Origin: Nocardia thailandica NBRC 100428
GTDB lineage: Bacteria; Actinomycetota; Actinomycetes; Mycobacteriales; Mycobacteriaceae
Assembly: GCF_000308795.1 (NCBI RefSeq)
Contig: NZ_BAGK01000071.1
Coordinates: forward strand, 62,001 to 126,000
DNA: 64,000 nt
Reading direction: 5' to 3'
The notes under the pieces were generated by a model. The model was not told where the DNA came from, did no database searches, and was given only the letters and a program-made list of their open reading frames with translations. Made by a program: the position numbers and the translations under genes. Positions 54,104-61,782 of this stretch are shown in pieces. Numbering within the stretch: position 1 is the stretch's first letter; every line of letters starts with the position of its first letter.

Positions 54104-57100
54104 ATGGTCGACGCGGGGACCGGAGCGGGCGCGGAGCTGGCGGATCGGGCTTCGCGGTTGTTCCGGTTTCTGGCGCGGGTGCAGGGTGTCGGTGGGCAGC
54201 CTGTGCTGGATGCCGACGATCTGGGTGCGATGCAGTGGCTCGGCGAGTTGCCCGAGAGCGCGGCTGTGCGGTTCACGCCGGGGTCGGAGGACAAGCCGTT
54301 CCTGCGGCTCGACAAGCTGGTGGTCCCGCCGCCGGTCGCAGCACCGGATGCCGAGGTGCGGGCCTGGCTGGTGCCGGGTCGGCTCGACGACTACACGGTG
54401 GAGCCCGCGCTACGGTCGCATCGGGTCGACGGGAGTGCACGGACCGAACGGCTGGCGGACCACCCCGAAGTGGCGGAGCGGTTCGGCGCGTGGTTGCGGC
54501 GGTGGCGGATGTGGGCCGAGCAGGCCCGGGTCGACGAACCCGCGCACCGGTGCTATCGAGCGGTGTACCGGATGTATTCCGATGTCCATGCCTCGGCAGA
54601 GAGTCGGGAGGCGGTGTTGGCGCTGGGGTGCGTGGTATGGCGGCGGCCCGGGGTCGGAGTCGTTCGCAGGCACGCACTCACGCTGCCGGTGAAGTTCGAC
54701 TTCGACACCGACTCGGGCACTCTCACCGTGCGTCTCGATCTCGACACCGGTCGTCCTGCGGTGGAACTGCTGGATTTCCTCGACCCCGAGCTGATCCTCG
54801 ACCCGGCTCTGCTGCGTGCGGCCGAGAAGGAATTCCTGCGTGGAACAGATCCTTTCGACCGGGACGCGGTCGCGGTGCTCATGCGGCGGCTGCTGCACAG
54901 CCTCGGACCCGACACCGGAGTGTTCGACGAGATGATGCCCGCGGTGGCGACGGCCGACCCGGTCGGCTATTACGCACCCGCATTGATCGTACGATCGCGC
55001 GGAACCAGGGGCCTCGCCCGGGTCCTCGACACCATTGCCGACCGGATCGCCGATCGCGGGTCGGTTCCGGTCGGCCTGCGCACACTGGTCGACGCGTCCT
55101 ACGCCGCGGAGCCGGAGCCGCCCACCGACAGCGGCGCGATCGTCCAAGACGGTCCGGACAGCTTTCTTCCCCTGCCGCTCAACGCCGTTCAGCTCTCGAT
55201 CCTGCGCCATGTCGACTGCCATACGCACACGATCGTGCAGGGGCCACCCGGAACCGGCAAGACGCACACCGCGGCTGCGCTTATCACGCATCTGCTGGCA
55301 CAGGGCAAGCGGGTACTCGTCACCGCGCACACCGATCGCGCGCTGGCCGAAGTCCGGGGCAAGCTCCCCGGTGAGATCCGTGACCTCTGTGTCTCGGTGG
55401 CCGGGGCCACCCGTGACAATTTCGACGACCTGAAACTGTCCATGGAGCGGATCGCGGCCGCCGCCGACGCTCACGACGGGGGTGCCGCCCGGCGCAGGAT
55501 CGCCGAGGTGAACGCGAGGATCGCCGAACTGCGGTCGGCCAGGGCGGGGCTGATGAAGCGGCTCCTGCACGAGCGGGAACACGAGGTCCTCGTTCACGAA
55601 ATCGGTTCTTATCGCGGCACAGCCGCCGAACTGGTGCTGGCGCACCGAGCTGACGCCGACCGTTTCTCCTGGATCGCCGAGTTGGATCCTGCGCCGGGAA
55701 CCCGACTGCCCGTCAGCCCGGGTGACGTGCGCGAATGGCGGACGCTGCTGCTCGACGAGGCACTGTCGGACCCGGACGTGGCCGGCGCGCAACTGCTCAC
55801 GGTGGCCGATCTGCCCACGGTGGCACAGGTCGCGCATTGGCAGCGACGGCTGTCGGCGGCGTCGGAACGGGCCGGTGCCGTCGCCGCACACGCCAGCCGG
55901 CCGTGGATCGAGGCGATCCGCCGACTGCCGCCTGCCACCCGCGGCGAGATCTCGGCGACGGTGCGGCGGGTGGACAACGTGCTCACCGAGCTTTCCGGAA
56001 ACCAGGACGAATGGGTCCGTGCAGCGGTCTCCGATGTTGCGCGGGGCCGCGGTGGGGTGTGGTTCGGGCGGCACCGGCGATCGCTCGAACTGCTCGCCCC
56101 GACGGCGGGTCTGCTCGACGAGCTGGGTATCGCGCAGGTGCGGGTCTCCGGCGGAGATCGCGGCGCACTCGTCGCGCTGGCGGAGGCGGTACTGCGGCTC
56201 ATCGACAGCTCCGGGCCGCTGCGGGTTCGCGCGGATGGTGCGCCGCGCGTCGGTATCACCGCGAACAAGGCGCTCAAGGAAGCCGCGCCGCTGTTCGAGC
56301 GCGTTCGGGTCGACGGACGGATCCCGGTCGAGGCGGCGCACTTGCGGGCATTCCTCCGGCAGTGCGAACTCGACCGCCTCGTCGAACAGCTCGACGAGGT
56401 GTGGTCGGGAACCGGTGACGCGCTGCCGGGCAGTCTCGCGGTGCGTCTGGCGCAGCACCGGGCCGACGCCGAACAGCTGCGGTCGGTGCTCGGTATCGGC
56501 GCCGAACTCGTCGCGGCGGGGCAGCTTCTGCGCGGCTACGGGATCGTGGAACCGGACTGGTCGGACTCGGCCGCCCGGCGAACCCTCCTCGCCTCCTTCG
56601 ACGCCGCGGCCGCGATCGACGAAGAGGACTCGGTCGCCGACCTGTTCGACCACGTCGCCGCCCGGGTGGCGGGCCTGCGGTATCAGCCGGGCGCGACCAT
56701 CGAACTGCACGCACTGCATCGCGCGCTGGAGCAGCGTGATGTCGAGGGATACCAGCGGGCGCACGTCCGGCTGACCGAGCTGGCCGAGCTGCGGGTCCGG
56801 TTCGCTCGCCGCACCGACCTCGAGATTCGGCTGGCGCAGTGGCCGCGCCTGCGCGCCGCCGTGGCCGCTACGGCGGGATCGCCGGTCTGGGACACCCGGC
56901 TGACCGAACTCGAACAGGCCTGGGATTGGGCCGCTCTGGGCGCATGGCTGGCCGGCCTCGGCCACGAACCGGTCAATGAGCTGTTCGACCAGCTCGACGA
57001 CATCGAAACCGGACTGCGGGCCGAGGCCACGCGGCTGGCGGTCGTCAAGGCCTGGGACCGCGCCGTCGCACCGGAACGGCTGGGGCCCGGAACCCGAACG

Positions 57101-59365
57101 GACCTGCGGCAGTACGCACAACTGGTCCGGCGCCTCGGCAAGGGCACTGGTATGCACGCCGATCGCAGGCGGCGAGAGATCCGCGAGACCATGGGCCGCT
57201 GCCGATCGGCCGTGCCGGTATGGATCATGCCGATCTACCGGGTGGTCGAACAGCTCGACATCGAACCCGACATGTTCGACGTCGTCGTGGTCGACGAGGC
57301 TTCCCAGGCCGGGGCCGAAGCAGTATTCCTGCAATACCTGGCGCCACGCATCGTGGTGATCGGGGACGAGCGGCAGGTGTCGCCGTCGGGGGTCGGCGTG
57401 AAGATCGATACCGTGCGTGGGCTGGCCGAACAGTACCTGGCCGGTGATCCGCGCAAGGCCAGCTGGATCGATACCAAACGCAGTCTGTTCGACGACGCGA
57501 GTATGCGGTTCGCCTCGCGCCTGACCTTGATCGAGCACCGGCGCTGTGTGCCGGAAATCATCGGGTTCTCCAACAAGATCGCCTACGCCAAGGACGCCAA
57601 ACCGCTGATTCCCGTCCGGGTCTACGGCAGTGACCGGCTTCCGCCCATTCGCACCGAGTACGTGGTCGGCGGGGTGAGCACCAAGAGCAATCTCAACGAG
57701 GCCGAAGCGGATCGGATCGTGGCCCGAGTGCGCGCGTGTCTGAGCGATCCGCGGTACGCGTCCAAGACTTTCGGGGTGGTGTCACTGCTCGGCACGGCGC
57801 AGGCCGAGCTTATCTGGAACAAGCTGCTGGCGGTGATCCCACCCGAGGAGATCGATCGCCGGCGGCTGCGCTGCGGTGACGCGGCGGACTTCCAGGGCGC
57901 CGAACGCGATGTCATGTTCCTGTCGATGGTGAAATCCGCCGAACCCGGCACGCGGCTGATGCCGCAGACCGGCGAAGCCGCCATCCAGCGCTACAACGTT
58001 GCCGTCTCCCGCGCCGCCGATCAGCTGTGGCTGTTCCATTCGCTGCGGCTCGACGAACTCCTAAATCCCGACGACATGCGCTACCAGCTGCTCGACTACT
58101 GCCTGTCCCACGACACCGAACCCGCGTACGCACAGCGGCTGCTGCCCGCGCCGGTGCGGGAGGACCGCAGGGTCGTCCCGTTCACCACGGTGTTCGCGCA
58201 GCAGGTGTTCAACCGGATCCTGGCCCGCAACTACCAGGTGGTCGCCGGATACGAGGTCGGCGCGCACCTTCTGGATATGGTGGTGATCGGCGGGCACATC
58301 CGGGTAGCGGTCCTCTGCGAGAGCGATGACTGGACCGGACCCGCCGCGTACCAGCAAGAGCTGGGCTGGCAGCGAGATCTCCAGCGGTGCGGGTGGCCGT
58401 TCTTCCGAATCCGCCGGTCACAGTTCGTGTTCGACCCCGACGACGCGCTGGCGCCGCTGTGGGAGCTGCTCGGCTCGGTAGGGCTCACCCCGGTGAGCGA
58501 GTTGCCGGAACCGGACGTGGCACCGGAGCCGATCCCACCAGAGCCACCGGTTCTCCTGCGCGAGGCCGTCTTCGCGGTGATCCCCGAGGCGGAGGTGCTC
58601 GCCGGGTTCCGGTGGGACAAGCCTTGGGTCGATGAAGCCTCCGGCGACACATCGGTTCTCGACACCCGCCCGGATGCATCCGAGCCGGACACGCCGGACG
58701 TGGACAGGGAGCGGGTTATCCCGGAACCGTCTCGATGTGAGGTGGATACGGTACCCGTGCTTCCGGTCGGCGACACGACTCCGGAAGCTTCGCGGCTCCG
58801 GGGCGGTGTACGCGAACGGCTCGCCAGTACATGCACCGGCGAGCCGGCGGAGTACCGGTCGTTCTCGGACCTGCTCGCGGTGTCGCAGGCCGGCTACAAC
58901 ATCGCGTCCGCAAAGGAAGATGTGCTACGCATCGTCGCGGTCGAGGGGCCGGTGACAGCCGCCCGGTTGCATGCCGTCGTCGCCAGGGTGCGCAGCGCTG
59001 ACGACGAGGTCGCGGATCGGGCTCCGGTGCTGGTGGATCGTGCGCTGGAAATCGCTGTGCGGCAAGGTTTCCTCGTCGCCGATGACTTTCTCGAACTCGG
59101 GCAGTCGCGATGGTTCAGCTACCGGACCCCCGAACAGCCCGCCTATCTGCCGCGCCTGCTCGGCGTGCGCGCGATAGACCAGGTGCCGGTGCGGGAGCTG
59201 GCCGAGGTACTCTTCCGAACCGCCGAATCCACCGGCTGGAACGATCGGGTGGCCCTCATGACGCGAGCCGTCGCCACCTTGGGACAGGGGCAGCTGACCG
59301 ACCGGGCGATCGCGGCGCTGGCCATCGTCCTGCCGATTGCCGAGCGGCGGGCGGGGTATCGCTGA
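54104..59365 (+). CDS. Second giant SF1 helicase with degenerate nuclease-like domain
   Basis: A 1753-residue protein. ATG 54104 with GAGGAG 8 bp upstream is preferred to the frame's first start at 54077. The N-terminal 340 residues are unassigned (LFRFLARVQGVGGQPVLDAD, then YRAVYRMYSDVHASAESREA). SF1 helicase motifs: GPPGTGKT near 380-387, VVVVDEASQAGAEA near 1060, IVVIGDERQVSPSG, EHRRCVPEIIGFSN, ADFQGAERDVMFLSMV and VSRAADQLWLF. A Vsr-like segment at about 1365-1445 (YEVGAHLLDMVVIGGHIRVA, then QELGWQRDLQRCGWPFFRIR) keeps the fold outline but a less typical acidic set (Asp, then CESDDW). The C-terminus resembles the winged end of the upstream helicase. It lies 61 bp after that gene on the same strand, so they are probably co-transcribed and work together. 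Confidence 0.83.
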   Translation: MVDAGTGAGAELADRASRLFRFLARVQGVGGQPVLDADDLGAMQWLGELPESAAVRFTPGSEDKPFLRLDKLVVPPPVAAPDAEVRAWLVPGRLDDYTVEPALRSHRVDGSARTERLADHPEVAERFGAWLRRWRMWAEQARVDEPAHRCYRAVYRMYSDVHASAESREAVLALGCVVWRRPGVGVVRRHALTLPVKFDFDTDSGTLTVRLDLDTGRPAVELLDFLDPELILDPALLRAAEKEFLRGTDPFDRDAVAVLMRRLLHSLGPDTGVFDEMMPAVATADPVGYYAPALIVRSRGTRGLARVLDTIADRIADRGSVPVGLRTLVDASYAAEPEPPTDSGAIVQDGPDSFLPLPLNAVQLSILRHVDCHTHTIVQGPPGTGKTHTAAALITHLLAQGKRVLVTAHTDRALAEVRGKLPGEIRDLCVSVAGATRDNFDDLKLSMERIAAAADAHDGGAARRRIAEVNARIAELRSARAGLMKRLLHEREHEVLVHEIGSYRGTAAELVLAHRADADRFSWIAELDPAPGTRLPVSPGDVREWRTLLLDEALSDPDVAGAQLLTVADLPTVAQVAHWQRRLSAASERAGAVAAHASRPWIEAIRRLPPATRGEISATVRRVDNVLTELSGNQDEWVRAAVSDVARGRGGVWFGRHRRSLELLAPTAGLLDELGIAQVRVSGGDRGALVALAEAVLRLIDSSGPLRVRADGAPRVGITANKALKEAAPLFERVRVDGRIPVEAAHLRAFLRQCELDRLVEQLDEVWSGTGDALPGSLAVRLAQHRADAEQLRSVLGIGAELVAAGQLLRGYGIVEPDWSDSAARRTLLASFDAAAAIDEEDSVADLFDHVAARVAGLRYQPGATIELHALHRALEQRDVEGYQRAHVRLTELAELRVRFARRTDLEIRLAQWPRLRAAVAATAGSPVWDTRLTELEQAWDWAALGAWLAGLGHEPVNELFDQLDDIETGLRAEATRLAVVKAWDRAVAPERLGPGTRTDLRQYAQLVRRLGKGTGMHADRRRREIRETMGRCRSAVPVWIMPIYRVVEQLDIEPDMFDVVVVDEASQAGAEAVFLQYLAPRIVVIGDERQVSPSGVGVKIDTVRGLAEQYLAGDPRKASWIDTKRSLFDDASMRFASRLTLIEHRRCVPEIIGFSNKIAYAKDAKPLIPVRVYGSDRLPPIRTEYVVGGVSTKSNLNEAEADRIVARVRACLSDPRYASKTFGVVSLLGTAQAELIWNKLLAVIPPEEIDRRRLRCGDAADFQGAERDVMFLSMVKSAEPGTRLMPQTGEAAIQRYNVAVSRAADQLWLFHSLRLDELLNPDDMRYQLLDYCLSHDTEPAYAQRLLPAPVREDRRVVPFTTVFAQQVFNRILARNYQVVAGYEVGAHLLDMVVIGGHIRVAVLCESDDWTGPAAYQQELGWQRDLQRCGWPFFRIRRSQFVFDPDDALAPLWELLGSVGLTPVSELPEPDVAPEPIPPEPPVLLREAVFAVIPEAEVLAGFRWDKPWVDEASGDTSVLDTRPDASEPDTPDVDRERVIPEPSRCEVDTVPVLPVGDTTPEASRLRGGVRERLASTCTGEPAEYRSFSDLLAVSQAGYNIASAKEDVLRIVAVEGPVTAARLHAVVARVRSADDEVADRAPVLVDRALEIAVRQGFLVADDFLELGQSRWFSYRTPEQPAYLPRLLGVRAIDQVPVRELAEVLFRTAESTGWNDRVALMTRAVATLGQGQLTDRAIAALAIVLPIAERRAGYR

Positions 59366-61579
59366 TCAGAGCAGCCCGTGCGGGGTGGTGCCCCGAAGGA
59401 AGGCCGCCAGCTGAATGAGGCGGTATGACGGTATCGGCAGGCCGGCGAGGTCGGCCATGAGCTGGTACATGCCACCGATCGGGTCCTCGGACGAGACGGC
59501 CCAGGCGGCGATGTTGCCGGAATACCGCACCAGGTCTGCGTGGTCGGTGTGTGGTGCGGTCGACAGCAAGAGGAGATCCTCGCTGTCACCGCCGATGTCG
59601 TGAAAGACGAGATCGCCTGCGCAGGCGGCAGTTTCGGCGAGCTCGCGCAGTTCTGCCGGATCGCAGCACCCGACTACATCGCCGATCTCCTCGGCGGTCC
59701 CGATTCCGCCGAGTTTCATGAGCTCGGCCAGGAAGTCGGTGTAGATACCGGGTTCGGTGTGATCGTCGTAGCCGCCCTCGTCCGCTGAGGCGGGGTAGAC
59801 CTCCGGAGTCTCGACGGTTCCGGACCTGAGCACCGCAGCGGCAAGCTCATCGGCGCCCGCCACATCGGCGGCGGGTTCAGCGACATCCACATCGGCGACA
59901 GCCGATTCCGGGGCAGGCGCCGCAGCGGCGGCTGCGTCGTCCGCGTCGGCCGGAACTGGATCGGCGGTGGCCGGCTCGGGGACAAGTGCTTCGGTTACCG
60001 CGCTGTTGTCGCGGGGTGCCGTGCGATGCCACTGCTCCAGCAGCGTGATCAAACCTGCAGGATCGGTCCGGACCGTCTCGGCGGCGAGGGGGCGGATGGC
60101 CGCTGTCGCATCGGCATCGTGGGCCGGGTCCTCCGGGGAACCGATGACGAACAGGACGATGACCAGCCTGGGCCGGCGTGGTGCGGACGACCGGACGACA
60201 CGGCCGAGTCGGTGGATCAGCTGGGTGGAGTCGCGGCTGCGGGCAAGAACGAGTGCGATGCCCGCGTCGGGGACCGCCAGCGCGGGCTCCAAGATCCGCT
60301 GCTCGACGAGCACCTTCAGCGATCTGTCGGCAAGCCGGTCGGCGATGGCCGACCGCTGGGCCGGGGTGAGTGCGGCGCTGGTCGTAGCAACGGGAATGCC
60401 ACGGTCGGCGAGCAGCTGATGGACGCGGCCCGCGGCGACGGGTCGGTCGGCGAAGACTATCGTCTGGGTGCCGGCCAGGACATCTGTGGGAAGAAGCTCC
60501 AGCACCTCGGCCTTGGCCCGGCACTCGGCCAGGATCGTCGCGCGGTCGGATACCGCGGTCAGATAGCGATTCGCGTGGTGGGCGCCGGAGCCGCGGCCTG
60601 CGGCGAGAGCGTCGACGAAAGCCCGGAACTCCGCGGCGGATTCGGGGGCACCGTAGCTTCCGGTAAGAGTGTCGTACTGGCGTTCGACCAAGGCGTTCGC
60701 CCGGTCGAGACTGGCACGTTCCTTGGCGTCGAGTTGGACCCCGACCTGGACGAGCGTGACCGGGTCCAGCAGTCTCTCGGCACGTGCGGTCGCGTAGTCG
60801 CATCCCGCGACGAACAACGGACCGAAATACGGGACGAGCTGGGTGCGCACGGTCTGGTTGCCGCGATCGACCGCCCTGCTCAAGCCCAGCCGGGCCGTGA
60901 ACTGATCGGTGAGGGCATGGGCGAACACGCCCGCACTGTGCCGATCGAGATCATCCACGACCAGCAGCGCGTCAGAACACTGCGTGGGCGGCGCAATCTG
61001 GCGGAGCCGGTTGGCGGTCGCCGGAGTCAAGATCGCGACCTGCCACGTTCTTTCGGTGTTCGGCCGCGCCTCACCACCCGGACCCACGACACGGTGGCCG
61101 GGGGCCATCTCGGCGAGCCGGGAGAGCCAGATCGCGCGGGCCGCGTCGTCTGCGACGATCACCACGGCGGGAGTGCCCGCCGTCATCGCCTCGACAACGA
61201 CGCGCATGCCGAGCGCGGACTTCCCGGTGCCACCGACAGCTTCGATGATGCCTTTGCGTCCGTTGTCGGTCCAGGCGGCCAATGCGCGCTGCTGCCAGCT
61301 GCGCAGCGGCGGCCATGAGGCGGGCTCCAGCCGGTCGACAGGACGAGCCGCTGCCGATCTGACCTTCGCGGTGACCGCGGATTTGCGCTCCCGCAGTGAC
61401 CAGCGGGGCGGGTTGCCCGAGGCGTCAACCACGAACCGGGCTCGCTCGGTGTAGAGCACGCGGTTCACCACGGTCCGGTCGATCGCGGGATCGTTCAGAG
61501 CGGCCGCGATCTGTGGTGCGCTCTGGTCTGGGAGCGTTAGCAGGAGGGCGGCGATCTGCTCCACCAACTCATCGCTCAC
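59366..61579 (-). CDS. SF2 helicase-like ATPase with acidic linker
   Basis: A 737-residue protein. GTG 61577-61579 (VSDELVEQIAALLLTLPDQS) is preferred because the upstream extension is low-complexity and overlaps the divergent gene. Residues 1-60 look like a winged helix (QSAPQIAAALNDPAIDRTVV). Then SF2 motifs: SWQQRALAAWTDNGRKGIIE, GGTGKSALG (motif I, Gly-rich variant), LLVVDDLDRHSAG (motif II as VDDLD, not DEAD or DEAH), TIVFADRPVAAGRVHQLL, ALVLARSRDSTQLIHRLGR (motif VI QLIHRLGRVVR). An Ala/Asp/Glu/Pro-rich linker leads to a C-terminal domain of about 150 residues. The VDDLD variant may lower ATPase activity. It converges with the second giant helicase (stops adjoin) and is divergent from the large unrecognised gene, with which it may share a 203-bp promoter region. 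Confidence 0.78.
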   Translation of the reverse strand: MSDELVEQIAALLLTLPDQSAPQIAAALNDPAIDRTVVNRVLYTERARFVVDASGNPPRWSLRERKSAVTAKVRSAAARPVDRLEPASWPPLRSWQQRALAAWTDNGRKGIIEAVGGTGKSALGMRVVVEAMTAGTPAVVIVADDAARAIWLSRLAEMAPGHRVVGPGGEARPNTERTWQVAILTPATANRLRQIAPPTQCSDALLVVDDLDRHSAGVFAHALTDQFTARLGLSRAVDRGNQTVRTQLVPYFGPLFVAGCDYATARAERLLDPVTLVQVGVQLDAKERASLDRANALVERQYDTLTGSYGAPESAAEFRAFVDALAAGRGSGAHHANRYLTAVSDRATILAECRAKAEVLELLPTDVLAGTQTIVFADRPVAAGRVHQLLADRGIPVATTSAALTPAQRSAIADRLADRSLKVLVEQRILEPALAVPDAGIALVLARSRDSTQLIHRLGRVVRSSAPRRPRLVIVLFVIGSPEDPAHDADATAAIRPLAAETVRTDPAGLITLLEQWHRTAPRDNSAVTEALVPEPATADPVPADADDAAAAAAPAPESAVADVDVAEPAADVAGADELAAAVLRSGTVETPEVYPASADEGGYDDHTEPGIYTDFLAELMKLGGIGTAEEIGDVVGCCDPAELRELAETAACAGDLVFHDIGGDSEDLLLLSTAPHTDHADLVRYSGNIAAWAVSSEDPIGGMYQLMADLAGLPIPSYRLIQLAAFLRGTTPHGLL

Positions 61580-61782
61580 CGCACACCGCCTTCCGCTTCG
61601 GCCGCCACGGCCTCGGTCGAGGGTAGCGGCTACGGCGGTCGTTCGGCGGCGCACCCGCGGTAGGGCAAACCGTGGGTTGCCGAGTGGACCACACAGGCGC
61701 ACCGGTGGTGCGATGATGGACGGGTAGGTCAGAGGTTTGCCGCGGGTGGAGTTGGGTAGCGGCTGGGTGAAGGGGAGGGTTC

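Noticed and set aside
54410-57538. 1042-codon - strand frame antisense to the second giant helicase
   Set aside because: Length alone is misleading at this GC content; helicase motifs and a ribosome site support the + strand gene.
61698-61712. CGCACC-GGT-GGTGCG hairpin between the divergent genes near 61.7 kb
   Set aside because: A 6-bp stem of pure G/C-biased sequence is common by chance here; there is no second copy or promoter element to support a role.
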